Both the position numbers and the translations under genes were made by a program. Below the pieces are notes generated by a model. The model had not been told where the DNA came from, ran no database searches, and saw nothing but the letters and a program-made list of their open reading frames with translations. Below, in pieces: positions 35,826 through 44,065 of a stretch of 44,065 bases of DNA. The stretch comes from Syntrophomonadaceae bacterium. Lineage in GTDB: Bacteria > Bacillota > Syntrophomonadia > Syntrophomonadales > Syntrophothermaceae. How positions within the stretch are numbered: position 1 is the stretch's first letter; each line of letters begins with the position of its first letter. The stretch covers positions 1-44,065 of the forward strand of contig JAAYAC010000166.1 of assembly GCA_012719535.1 (NCBI GenBank). The letters run 5' to 3'.

Positions 35826-36773
35826 TTACCGGTAACCATCTCGTAAAGATATCGCTTTTTCGACCGCCTTTACCAGGTTGCCCGCGGTCAACCCGTAAAA
35901 GGCCAGCAACTCCTCCGGCGTACCCGATTGACCGAACCGGTCCTGAACTCCCACCCGGACGACCGGGACCGGGCACTGGGCCGCCACGGCTTCACACACC
36001 GCCCCTCCCAGGCCGCCGATGACGCTATGTTCCTCGGCCGTAACCAGAGCCCCCGTTTCGGCCGCCTTCCGGCAGATTAATTCCTCGTCCAGCGGCTTGA
36101 TGCAGAACATATCCACCACTGAAACCCGAAGGCCCTTCTCCTCAAGCATGCGTGCAGCTTCCAGGGCCTGGTAGACCATGATGCCGCAGGCGATGATAGT
36201 CGCGTCGCCGCCTTCTCGCAATTCGACTCCCCGCCCCATGTGCAGCTCCTGTTCGGGCCGGTAGATGGTCGGAACGGCGGAACGTCCCAAACGCACGTAA
36301 GCCGGTCCTTCCTGGTGGTAAACGGCGGTTACCAGCTTCTCCGTGGCCACCGCGTCGGCGGGAACCAGCACCGTCATACCAGGCAAGACCCGCATCAAGG
36401 CAATGTCTTCCACCGACTGGTGGGAACCCCCGTCCTCTCCCACGGTTACTCCTGCATGAGAAGCACATACCTTAACGTTCAGACCGGCGTAGGCAATGGA
36501 GTTACGTACCTGTTCCCAGGCCCTGCCGGTAGCAAAAACTGCGAACGAACTGGCGAAAACCACCTTGCCGGCGGCAGCCAGGCCCGCAGCGGTCCCCATC
36601 ATGTTTTGCTCGGCGATACCCATATTAAAAAAGCGCTCCGGAAAAGCAGCGGCAAAGTCCGCCGTCTTTGTAGACTTGGAGAGATCGGCATCCAGCACGA
36701 CCACATTTTCATACATCTGCCCCAGCTTCACCAGGGACTTACCATACGCATCTCGTGTCGCTACCTTTTCCAA
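35826..36773 (-). CDS. Transketolase, C-terminal subunit
   Basis: Second half of a split transketolase, moving two-carbon units between sugar phosphates in the pentose pathway. Visible are the pyrimidine-binding domain (RFFNMGIAEQNMMGTAAGLAAAGKVVFASSFAVFA; SHAGVTVGEDGGSHQSVEDIALM) and the C-terminal domain (VVDMFCIKPLDEELI; EEHSVIGGLGGAV). The frame is open 40 codons further upstream, but TTG 36773 sits seven bases after GGAGGAGG and gives the expected 315 residues. The N-terminal subunit lies about 210 bases upstream, a wider gap than usual; that gap shows no clear promoter or terminator. Confidence 0.94.
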   Translation of the reverse strand: MEKVATRDAYGKSLVKLGQMYENVVVLDADLSKSTKTADFAAAFPERFFNMGIAEQNMMGTAAGLAAAGKVVFASSFAVFATGRAWEQVRNSIAYAGLNVKVCASHAGVTVGEDGGSHQSVEDIALMRVLPGMTVLVPADAVATEKLVTAVYHQEGPAYVRLGRSAVPTIYRPEQELHMGRGVELREGGDATIIACGIMVYQALEAARMLEEKGLRVSVVDMFCIKPLDEELICRKAAETGALVTAEEHSVIGGLGGAVCEAVAAQCPVPVVRVGVQDRFGQSGTPEELLAFYGLTAGNLVKAVEKAISLRDGYR

Positions 36774-36986
36774 CCCATATCCTCCTCCAATAAATTGGAC
36801 ACTGAACCAATCACCATAATACCTTCGGTTCCGCTTCGCTCCGGTAAACGATCCGCAGAAATTTGATTTAAAAAGAAGAAGTGTTTGCGCCACGAAATAG
36901 TGAGGAACCTTATTTTTCCCTCTATTATCCGGAACTTTCGGACCCGAAGTAAGGTAAGGTTACCGCCGCGGGTTGTCAGTGTCCGG

Positions 36987-37814
36987 TTACATCAATTCGG
37001 CCAGGGCCTGGGCGACCTGTTCCGGGTTAGGGGCCTTGCCGTGCCAATCCACCAGGTTTTCGATGAAGGAAATCCCCCGGCCCTTTATGGTGCGCGCCAC
37101 TATGGCGGTGGGTCGACCCCGGGTCTCCCGGGCCAGGTTCAGAGCTCCCATGATCTGGCGGTAGTCGTGCCCGTCAATCTCTACCGCCTGCCAGCCGAAA
37201 GCCCCAAATTTGGCAGCTATCGGTAGCGGGGACATCACGTCTTCCACCCGGCCATCGATCTGCAGGCCATTGAAATCCACTATGGCTACCAAGTTGTCCA
37301 ACCGGTAGTGAGCACCGGCCATGACCGCCTCCCAGACCATTCCTTCTTGGAGTTCGCCATCGCCCAGGAGAGCATAAACCCGGTAGTCCTTGCGGTCCAG
37401 CCGCCCCGCCAGGGCCATACCTATCGCCCAGGCTATGCCCTGTCCCAGGGAACCGGTAGAGGCCTCGACTCCCGGCACCTTCTTCATGTCCGGGTGCCCT
37501 TGCAAGGGGCTACCGAACTTCCGCAGCCCGGCCAGGTCTTCGCGGGGGAAGAACCCTTTTTCCGCCAGAACTGCGTACAGCAGCGGGGCCGCGTGCCCCT
37601 TGCTGAGAACGAACCGATCCCGGTCCGGCCAGCGCGGGTTGCGGGTATCTAGTTTCATTTCCCAGAAATACAGACAGGCTACGATATCGGCAGCTGAAAG
37701 GGAACCGCCGGTGTGACCCGACCCCGCCTGCCCCAGCATTTTAACGATGTCCTGCCTTAAAACACGGGCCTTGCCCTGCAATTCAGCTACAACCTGTTCA
37801 TTTATCTCGTGCAT
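36987..37814 (-). CDS. Transketolase, N-terminal subunit
   Basis: Thiamine-diphosphate-binding half of the split enzyme. The signature region GDGELQEGMVWEAVMAGAHY followed by NLVAIVDFNGLQIDG is the cofactor motif, and GSGHTGGSLSAADIVACLYF and KGHAAPLLYAVLAEKGF are typical. ATG 37814 gives 275 residues, the normal subunit size; GGGAGG is 11 bases upstream. The upstream 47 codons that remain open are not supported. The 200 bases before it, after prfB, show neither a clear promoter nor a terminator. Confidence 0.94.
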   Translation of the reverse strand: MHEINEQVVAELQGKARVLRQDIVKMLGQAGSGHTGGSLSAADIVACLYFWEMKLDTRNPRWPDRDRFVLSKGHAAPLLYAVLAEKGFFPREDLAGLRKFGSPLQGHPDMKKVPGVEASTGSLGQGIAWAIGMALAGRLDRKDYRVYALLGDGELQEGMVWEAVMAGAHYRLDNLVAIVDFNGLQIDGRVEDVMSPLPIAAKFGAFGWQAVEIDGHDYRQIMGALNLARETRGRPTAIVARTIKGRGISFIENLVDWHGKAPNPEQVAQALAELM

Positions 37815-38015
37815 TCCTGCCAGAACCTCCCAGCACTGATTAGATACTGAATAACCCTGACTAAATACATGTGTGTTGTTGCGGTCTTCATTACACTTAC
37901 TGAGCTTGAAAGAAAAAGGAACCCCCAGATGCACCTCTACCTCCGAGCTAATCAAATCCCTTGGAAAGTTCAGTGATATTCACGTCTTTTCAGTGTTGTC
38001 TGTGTCTGATTAGTA

Positions 38016-39111
38016 TTACACCTGCATATGAAGATAGGCTGCGATGAGAGGATCGATGTCTCCGTCCAGGACGGCGTTTACATTGCCAATCTCGAGCCCG
38101 GTGCGGTGGTCTTTAACCAGGGAGAATGGGTTCAAGACGTACGTTCTTATCTGGCTCCCCCAGGCAATCTCCTTATATTCTCCCTTCAACCTCTGGATAT
38201 TATCCTCGTGTTCTTTTTGTTTCAGCTCGTAGAGCCGGGAACGGAGTATCTTCATGGCCGCCAGCTTGTTGGCGTGCTGGGACCTCTCGTTCTGGCACTG
38301 GACCACTATACCGGTAGGCAGGTGGGTTATTCTGACCGCAGAATCAGTCTTATTTACGTGCTGTCCTCCGGCCCCCCCCGACCGGAAGGTGTCGATGCGC
38401 AGGTCGTCCGGGTTGATGGTGACTTCCACCTCGTCGGTGATCTCCGGTAATACCGACACTGAACCGAAGGAAGTATGCCTTCTTCCCGAGGCGTCAAACG
38501 GTGAGACCCTGATAAGCCGGTGAACCCCTTCCTCGGCCTTCAACCGGCCGTAGGCATATTTGCCCTTGACCAGGAAGGTGACGCTCTTGATGCCTGCCTC
38601 CTCCCCGGCCTGGTGGTCCAGGATCTCCACCCCGTACCCATTGTCCTCCGCCCAGCGGGTGTACATGCGCAAGAGCATTTCCACCCAGTCCTGGGCGTCG
38701 GTACCCCCGGCACCGGCATGCAGGGATACTATAGCATTGCTATCGTCGTGCGGCCCGTTAAAAAGGACCATCAGCTCGTAATTGTTAAACTTCTTTTGCA
38801 GGGCGGCCAGGTCCCGGACCGCTTCGTTAAACAGCTCCTCCTCACCTTCCGCTTCCGCCAGTTCCAGCAGGCCGCATATGTCTTCGGCCTCCCGCCTCAG
38901 GGCTTCGTGGTTCTCAACCTTCTCCTTCAGGTCGCTTATCCTCTTCAGGACCTGCTGGGCTTCCTGGTTGTCATCCCAGAAACCGGCCTGGTAAGTTTTC
39001 TTCTCCAGTTCATCGATCTCCCGTCTGGTTCCCTCCAGGTCAAAGGGACTCACCTATTTCTGCGAGGCGGGTTATGATATGCCGCGCCAGCCCGCTAACA
39101 TCTTCAATCAT
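38016..39111 (-). CDS. prfB: Peptide chain release factor 2, with programmed frameshift
   Basis: Recognises UGA and UAA stop codons and releases the nascent peptide. The catalytic GGQ lies in RSGGAGGQHVNKTDSAVRI and the codon-reading SPF motif in RLIRVSPFDASGRR. Translation starts at ATG 39111, six bases after AGGAGGT, reads 23 codons to CTT, meets TGA (39040-39042) and must shift +1 to continue with GAC-CTG-GAG. The total of about 364 residues then matches the family. The frame alone would begin at an internal GTG and lose the N-terminus. It follows motB by 16 bases. Confidence 0.97.
39039..39056 (-). promoter_or_regulatory. RF2 autoregulatory +1 frameshift site
   Basis: The minus strand reads AGGTGAG, three bases, then CTT-TGA-C (39039-39045). 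The internal Shine-Dalgarno-like sequence and the CUUUGAC slippery stop are the standard signals by which low RF2 activity raises RF2 synthesis. Confidence 0.95.
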
Positions 39112-39127
39112 GGTTCTACCTCCTCCA

Positions 39128-39904
39128 TCAGTGTATTAACAAGGGCGGCTCGAAGTAATCGTATTTCTGCTTGAGAATGACGATATCCACCCTGCGGTTC
39201 ATCGAACGGTTGACCTCGGTATCATTGGGTACCAGGGAACGGTATTCCCCGTACCCCGTAGCTGACAACCGGGCTGCCGGTATACCCACTTCCTCGTTCA
39301 GCACGTGCACCACCTTCGTGGCACGCAACACAGATAGCTCCCAGTTGGAAGGAAACCTAGCCGTCCTAATGGGCAAGTTATCTGTGTGCCCCTCTACCCG
39401 GATATAGTTGGGTATGGTTTTCAGGCTTCCCCCCACCTTACGGATTATCTCCCTGGCGTGGGGAGTTAATTCATCCGAACCCTTCGGGAACAGCAGGGTA
39501 TCCTTCAAGCTTATGACCAGGCCCCGCTCCTGGTTCATGATTATAACATTCCCGGCCAGCCCTTCTTCCTGCTTTATATATTCCGCCAACTGCTTCTCGA
39601 TGGCCTCCAGGTTCCCTTGCAGGGAAGGATCTTCCCCGGGACCTTCGCGGGCGATCTGGCCACTGCGCCCTTCTACAACCGAAGGACCGGCCGTGTCCAA
39701 GATAGAAATGGACTTGCCAGACAGCACTACGCTGAGAGAGTTAGCCACGGCCTCGAACTTCTTGGCATCTACCTGGCTCATGGTGTACATAACTACGAAA
39801 AAGATCATCAATAAGGTAATAAGGTCGGAATAGGTAAGCAGCCACCGCTCCATGCTCGGCCCCTCTTCTGCAGCCTGCTGTTTTTTCTTGCTGCGCCTGG
39901 CCAT
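39128..39904 (-). CDS. motB: Flagellar stator protein MotB
   Basis: Peptidoglycan-anchored stator subunit. A basic N-terminus (MARRSKKKQQ) leads to one membrane helix containing the ion-binding aspartate (LLTYSDLITLLMIFFVVMYT), then a plug/linker region and an OmpA-like peptidoglycan-binding domain (LFPKGSDELTPHAREII; RVEGHTDNLPI; LSVLRATKVVHVL). Length 258. It follows motA by one base. Confidence 0.95.
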   Translation of the reverse strand: MARRSKKKQQAAEEGPSMERWLLTYSDLITLLMIFFVVMYTMSQVDAKKFEAVANSLSVVLSGKSISILDTAGPSVVEGRSGQIAREGPGEDPSLQGNLEAIEKQLAEYIKQEEGLAGNVIIMNQERGLVISLKDTLLFPKGSDELTPHAREIIRKVGGSLKTIPNYIRVEGHTDNLPIRTARFPSNWELSVLRATKVVHVLNEEVGIPAARLSATGYGEYRSLVPNDTEVNRSMNRRVDIVILKQKYDYFEPPLLIH

Positions 39905-39905
39905 C

Positions 39906-40697
39906 CTACATCTCCACTCCTGCCTGTTCCAAAGCCAGTAACGCCTGCTTATCGGCCGGGGAAAGGAAAGTCATGAGTTTCTCTCTGATAACCCTGGGGT
40001 TCTCTCCCGCCTGAACGGAAAGCACTCCCTCCAGGATGAGCTCCATGTGAATGACTTCCTTCTCGGTCTTAACCTTGATTTTGCCGGCAAAAGGTATCCA
40101 AAGAATGTTGGCCGAGAATATCCCGTAAAGAGTGGCAATAAAAGCCACCGCAATCGCACCTGCCAGTTTATTCGGATCGCTGACATTGCTCAAAACCTGC
40201 ACCAGCCCCATAACCGTCCCAATGATGCCCATGGTCGGAGCAAAACCCCCGGCAGTATTAAAAATATCAATCCCAATCTTTTGCCGCTTTTCGAATGCCT
40301 CTATTTCCATCTCCAGCATGTTGCGCGTCAGATCAGGGTCAGTCCCATCGATTACCAGTTGCATACCGCGCCGCATGAACTCGCTGTCTATCTCGTCCAG
40401 CTGGGTTTCCAGGCTCAAAAGCCCTTCCCGCCGAGCCTTGTCTGCGATTTTTACCAATTGATCAATGGTTTCGCTGAACTGGATCTTCTTGTGAGTAAAG
40501 ACCACCCGTAGGAAATAGGGGATGGTCTTCAACTCCTCCGGGCTAAAACTGACGGTGACCGCCCCGATAGTACCCCCAAAAACTATGAGGGCGGCGGTCT
40601 CCTTCAAGAGCATTCCTAACCGTCCTTCCTCCAGGATAAACCCCAGGACAAGACCAGCCAGGCCGATTATCAAACCGATTACAGACGTAAGATCCAT
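39906..40697 (-). CDS. motA: Flagellar stator protein MotA
   Basis: Four-helix stator subunit forming the ion channel with MotB. Membrane helices lie near residues 4-22, 33-50, 150-170 and 185-205, with the proline-containing channel segment AGGFAPTMGIIGTVMGLV and a large cytoplasmic loop (about 55-145). Length 263. Its ATG shares one base with the secA stop (TGATG). Whether it uses H+ or Na+ cannot be settled by eye. Confidence 0.95.
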   Translation of the reverse strand: MDLTSVIGLIIGLAGLVLGFILEEGRLGMLLKETAALIVFGGTIGAVTVSFSPEELKTIPYFLRVVFTHKKIQFSETIDQLVKIADKARREGLLSLETQLDEIDSEFMRRGMQLVIDGTDPDLTRNMLEMEIEAFEKRQKIGIDIFNTAGGFAPTMGIIGTVMGLVQVLSNVSDPNKLAGAIAVAFIATLYGIFSANILWIPFAGKIKVKTEKEVIHMELILEGVLSVQAGENPRVIREKLMTFLSPADKQALLALEQAGVEM

Positions 40698-43195
40698 CAG
40701 CTAGCTCCTCTCCCACAGCACTTCTTGTATTTTTTGCCGCTGCCACAAGGGCAGGGATCATTACGACCAATTTTTTTATCTGCCCGGACCGGCTTGCGCG
40801 CCACCTCGCCGTCCCGGTTCTCCACGGTAGCTCTTTCCCGGGGCTGACTAACCACCCTTACCCGGAAGATGTACCGGACAACATCCTCTTTAATTGAAGC
40901 AATCATATCCTGAAAGGCGTTATAGGCCTCGAACTTGTATTCCACCAGGGGGTCCCGCTGCCCGTAAGCCCTGAGGGAAATACCATGGCGAAGCTGGTCC
41001 ATGGCATCAATGTGGTCCATCCACTTATCGTCTATAATGCGCAGCAACAGGGCTTTCTGCAGCTCGCCAACCGTTTCCGCCCCCATCTCCTCTACCCGCC
41101 GGTCATACAGTGAACGGGCCTTCTCCTTCAACAGCTCAGTAACCTCGTCACGGGTGAGACCCATCAGTTCCTGCCGACCGAAGTCGGGCTCGGGGATGAA
41201 GTTGCGCTCCACGTAATTGAGGAAACCTTCCAGGTCCCACTCGTCTGCATACTTCTGCTCACCGGCGAAGCGGTCGACAATACCTTGGGCCACATCATCT
41301 ATCATGGCCAAAACGGTTTCGGAAAGATCTTCCCCATTCAACACCTTGTTTCTTTCCGCGTATATAACCTCGCGTTGCTGGTTGATAACGTCGTCATATT
41401 CCAGCACATGCTTGCGGATGTCGAAGTTGCGGTTCTCTACTTTTTTCTGGGCGTTCTCAATGGCCCGGGAGATAAGCTTGTGTTCGATGGGAACAGAATC
41501 ATCCATTCCCAGCCGGTCCATCAGCCCTTCAATGTTTTCCGAGCCGAACAGCCGCATCAGGTCATCTTCCAGGGACACGTAAAACCTGGATTCCCCGGGG
41601 TCCCCCTGCCGACCGGAGCGGCCCCGCAGCTGGTTGTCGATCCGCCGCGCCTCGTGCCGCTCGGTTCCCAGGACATAGAGTCCACCCAGCTCGGCTACCC
41701 CCTCGCCCAGAACAATGTCCGTTCCCCGCCCGGCCATGTTGGTGGCAATGGTCACACTGCCCTTTTGCCCGGCCTGGGCGATGATCTGCGCCTCTTTTTC
41801 GTGATACTTCGCATTCAGCACCTGATGGGGCACCCCCCGCCGGGAAAGCATATTACTCAGTTTTTCCGACTTTTCAATAGAGATAGTACCCACCAGCACC
41901 GGCTGTCCTTTTCGATACCTTTCAACAATATCTTCTACTACTGCCTGGAATTTCCCTTCTTCCGTGCGGTAGATTATGTCCGGTTTGTCCTCCCGGATCA
42001 TTGGCTTGTGTGTGGGTATAACCACTACATCCATTCCATAGATTTTGCGGAATTCGGTCTCTTCGGTAGCTGCGGTACCGGTCATCCCGGCCAGCTTCTT
42101 GTACATGCGAAAATAATTCTGAAAAGTAATGGTGGCCAGGGTTTGTGATTCCCGTTCGATCCTGACGCCTTCCTTGGCCTCGATGGCCTGATGCAGCCCA
42201 TCACTATAGCGGCGACCAAACATCAAACGACCGGTAAACTCATCGACGATGATCACCTTGCCGTCCTTCACCACATAGTCCCGGTCCCGCTTCATCAGGC
42301 AGTAGGCCTTCAATCCCTGGTTGATATGGTGTGCCAGCTCCAGGTAGCGATCGTCGCCCAGGTTGTCGATGTTGAAATACTTCTCGGTCCGGGCCACCCC
42401 CTCATCGGTCAGGGTCACCAAGTGAGCTTTCTCATCGACCTTGTAGTCCGTCTCGGGCTTCAGCCGGGGAATAAACCTGGCAATCTGGTAGTAAAGGTCG
42501 GTTGGTTTGTCGGCCTCACCGGAAATGATCAAGGGCGTTCGCGCCTCATCGATGAGGATGGAATCCACTTCGTCGACGATGGCGTAGTAAAGTTCCCGCT
42601 GCACCTTGAGGTCCGGGGTCACCACCATGTTGTCGCGGAGGTAGTCGAAGCCGTACTCATTGTTAGTCCCGTAGGTTATATCCGCCCGGTAGGCCCGTTG
42701 CTTCTCCTCATGGTTCATCCCGTGGACCACCAATCCTACGGACATGCCCAGAAACTCGTAAATCGGCCCCATCCACGCAGCATCCCGGCTGGCCAGGTAG
42801 TCATTGACGGTGACGATATGGACACCCCGGCCGGTAAGGGCATTCAAGTAGGCAGGGAGGGTCGCCACCAGGGTTTTACCTTCCCCGGTCTTCATCTCGG
42901 CGATGCGCCCCTGGTGGAGAACTATGCCACCCAGGATCTGCACATCAAAATGACGCATGCCCAGGGTCCGGCGCGACACTTCCCGGACCACGGCGAAAGC
43001 TTCAGGTAATATATCGTCCAACTCCGCGCCGTTCTTTAATCTTTCCCGGAACTCATCCGTTTTGCCCGCCAAGGCGGTGTCGCTCAACTGCTGCATTTGC
43101 GGTTCCAGTTCATTTACCTGCTCCACGATGCGATAAAGCCGCTTAACTTCACGCTCGTTGTCATCTAGCAAATTCTTAATAAATCCTAGTACCAT
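40697..43195 (-). CDS. secA: Protein translocase ATPase SecA
   Basis: ATPase motor pushing unfolded proteins through SecYEG. Visible: Walker [18 protein letters not shown] (about residue 102 on), [19 protein letters not shown], helicase blocks [14 protein letters not shown] and [17 protein letters not shown], and the C-terminal zinc motif [13 protein letters not shown] that binds SecB or lipids. Length 832 is typical. ATG start with GTAGAGGA upstream. It leads the secA-motA-motB-prfB run; its leader holds a hairpin. Confidence 0.97.
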   Translation of the reverse strand: MVLGFIKNLLDDNEREVKRLYRIVEQVNELEPQMQQLSDTALAGKTDEFRERLKNGAELDDILPEAFAVVREVSRRTLGMRHFDVQILGGIVLHQGRIAEMKTGEGKTLVATLPAYLNALTGRGVHIVTVNDYLASRDAAWMGPIYEFLGMSVGLVVHGMNHEEKQRAYRADITYGTNNEYGFDYLRDNMVVTPDLKVQRELYYAIVDEVDSILIDEARTPLIISGEADKPTDLYYQIARFIPRLKPETDYKVDEKAHLVTLTDEGVARTEKYFNIDNLGDDRYLELAHHINQGLKAYCLMKRDRDYVVKDGKVIIVDEFTGRLMFGRRYSDGLHQAIEAKEGVRIERESQTLATITFQNYFRMYKKLAGMTGTAATEETEFRKIYGMDVVVIPTHKPMIREDKPDIIYRTEEGKFQAVVEDIVERYRKGQPVLVGTISIEKSEKLSNMLSRRGVPHQVLNAKYHEKEAQIIAQAGQKGSVTIATNMAGRGTDIVLGEGVAELGGLYVLGTERHEARRIDNQLRGRSGRQGDPGESRFYVSLEDDLMRLFGSENIEGLMDRLGMDDSVPIEHKLISRAIENAQKKVENRNFDIRKHVLEYDDVINQQREVIYAERNKVLNGEDLSETVLAMIDDVAQGIVDRFAGEQKYADEWDLEGFLNYVERNFIPEPDFGRQELMGLTRDEVTELLKEKARSLYDRRVEEMGAETVGELQKALLLRIIDDKWMDHIDAMDQLRHGISLRAYGQRDPLVEYKFEAYNAFQDMIASIKEDVVRYIFRVRVVSQPRERATVENRDGEVARKPVRADKKIGRNDPCPCGSGKKYKKCCGRGAS

Positions 43196-43214
43196 TTTCC
43201 TCTACCTTTCTTCA

Positions 43215-43252
43215 CCTAAGGTGTGAGCTCTACACACCGGGGTATACTTAGG
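43215..43252 (-). promoter_or_regulatory. Hairpin in the secA leader
   Basis: GGTGTG (43220-43225) pairs with CACACC (43233-43238) and the flanking CCTAAG (43215-43220) with CTTAGG (43247-43252), leaving an 8-base bulge. It ends about 20 bases before the secA start, next to the ribosome binding site. Role unknown. Confidence 0.4.
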
Positions 43253-43270
43253 CTGCCAGACAATCTCCAA

Positions 43271-43298
43271 ATAAAGGAGGAACCACACCAGGTTCCTC
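43271..43298 (-). terminator. Rho-independent terminator after hpf
   Basis: GAGGAACC (43277-43284) pairs perfectly with 43291-43298 around a 6-base loop; on the minus strand CTTTATTT follows. It separates hpf from secA. Confidence 0.75.
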
Positions 43299-43350
43299 AA
43301 TACAAGTAATATCCAACTAAAATATTATCATTTTCAAACCGTCTGTGCCA

Positions 43351-43893
43351 CTACTCGAACTCAGGTTCTATCAACCCGTAGTTACCATCCTTTCTCCGGT
43401 AGACCACATTCACCTCGTTGCTATCCGCATTGAAGAAAACAAAGAAGCTGTGTCCCAGGAGGTTCATCTGCATAACCGCTTCCTCCACGTCCATCGGCTT
43501 GAGGGCAAACCGCTTGGTCCGCAAGACTTTGACCGGCTCCTCCTTTTCCTTCTCTTCTTTGAGCACCGTGGGGTCCACGGCACCTTTCTTCAGGCCTACC
43601 CCCCGATAGCGCCGGTAGATCTTGGTCTTGTACTTGTCAATCTGCTTTTCCAGCTTATCTATCACCAGGTCGATAGAACTGTACATATCATCGGTGGTCT
43701 CTTCTCCTCTCAGGATAATCCCGTTTAGCGGAATGGTCACTTCTACCCGGTGGCTCTCTCCCTCAACCGACAAGGTTACCTGGGCTTCTCTGGCATCATC
43801 GATGAAACGCTCCAGTTTGGAAAGCCTCTTTCCCACGTAGTCCCTCAAGGCGCCGGTAAGTTCGATGTTTTTTCCCCTTACCTCAATCCTCAT
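43351..43893 (-). CDS. hpf: Ribosome hibernation promoting factor, long form
   Basis: Dimerises 70S ribosomes into inactive 100S particles in slow growth. The N-terminal S30AE domain (MRIEVRGKNIELTGALRDYVGKRLSKLERF split over residues 1-30) and the C-terminal dimerisation domain (RTKRFALKPMDVEEAVMQM; LGHSFFVFFNADSNEVNVVYRR) are both present, giving the long Bacillota form of 180 residues. ATG 43893 follows AAGGAG by seven bases; an upstream GTG is unsupported. The 170 bases upstream carry an AT-rich run at the window edge (TATTATATATATA) that may be a -10, with its -35 outside the window. Confidence 0.95.
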   Translation of the reverse strand: MRIEVRGKNIELTGALRDYVGKRLSKLERFIDDAREAQVTLSVEGESHRVEVTIPLNGIILRGEETTDDMYSSIDLVIDKLEKQIDKYKTKIYRRYRGVGLKKGAVDPTVLKEEKEKEEPVKVLRTKRFALKPMDVEEAVMQMNLLGHSFFVFFNADSNEVNVVYRRKDGNYGLIEPEFE

Positions 43894-44065
43894 ACGACCA
43901 CTCCTTTCCACTCTGCCATGAAAATGACTTTGGAACCGAAGATTACGCAGATTGCCGTAGATGCCCGCGGACTGAACAGCAGCTAACCATATCCTGAAAC
44001 AGCTGCATTTTCATCCCTCGGCCCGTGCCGGCGCGCCAGCCTGAACATCTACTATATATATAATA

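Noticed and set aside
36774-36893. 40-codon N-terminal extension of the transketolase C-terminal subunit
   Set aside because: A strong ribosome binding site followed by TTG 36773 gives the normal subunit length; the extension has no family similarity.

Overview
The window is a chromosomal segment of a Gram-positive anaerobe, most likely an endospore-former of the Peptococcaceae/Syntrophomonadaceae type within the Bacillota. That placement rests on WhiA-YvcK-RapZ, CggR, a long ribosome-hibernation factor, FtsEX followed by a Ctp protease and a MinJ-like PDZ protein, a split transketolase, and Shine-Dalgarno-dependent starts that often use GTG or TTG. It is inference from gene content; no rRNA is present to confirm it. 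Every convincing gene lies on the minus strand, so the biological order runs from the right edge to the left edge.

Layout in transcription order. (1) 43.9-38.0 kb: hpf with its own terminator, then secA-motA-motB-prfB, tightly packed; prfB carries the classic CTT-TGA-C programmed frameshift. (2) 37.8-35.8 kb: two-subunit transketolase, then a terminator. (3) 35.7-30.4 kb: ftsE-ftsX-M23 peptidase with a terminator, then ctpA and a MinJ-like PDZ membrane protein. (4) 30.2-21.9 kb: an ATPase with two P-loops, then uvrB, uvrA and uvrC. (5) 21.9-16.0 kb: YvlD-type membrane protein, HAD phosphatase, DUF362 ferredoxin-like protein, ROK sugar kinase, GGDEF cyclase and a bifunctional phosphoglucose/phosphomannose isomerase. 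(6) 15.6-10.5 kb: PHP-rapZ-yvcK-whiA and rpoN, ended by a terminator. (7) 10.3-0.3 kb: a complete lower-glycolysis operon cggR-gap-pgk-tpiA-gpmI-eno-secG, continued by an unusual membrane pyrophosphatase (hppA) and closed by a strong terminator. At the left edge a near-consensus promoter drives a gene that runs off the window.

Together the genes cover triose-phosphate metabolism under CggR control, entry of glucose into glycolysis (ROK kinase and isomerase), pentose interconversion, nucleotide excision repair, protein export, division-site peptidoglycan hydrolysis and flagellar stator function.

The least ordinary material is between genes. Several palindromic, REP-like elements recur in two sequence families: a loop reading AGAACCGTCCCC, and arms reading GGGGTCAGGC. 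They sit at gene ends and starts. One appears to supply the first codons of the ROK kinase, one may sequester the uvrB start, and one may have displaced the start of the HAD gene. A further element with terminal inverted repeats fills the uvrA-uvrC gap and carries the uvrC promoter with a 17-base palindrome. No CRISPR array, tRNA, rRNA or intact transposase was seen.
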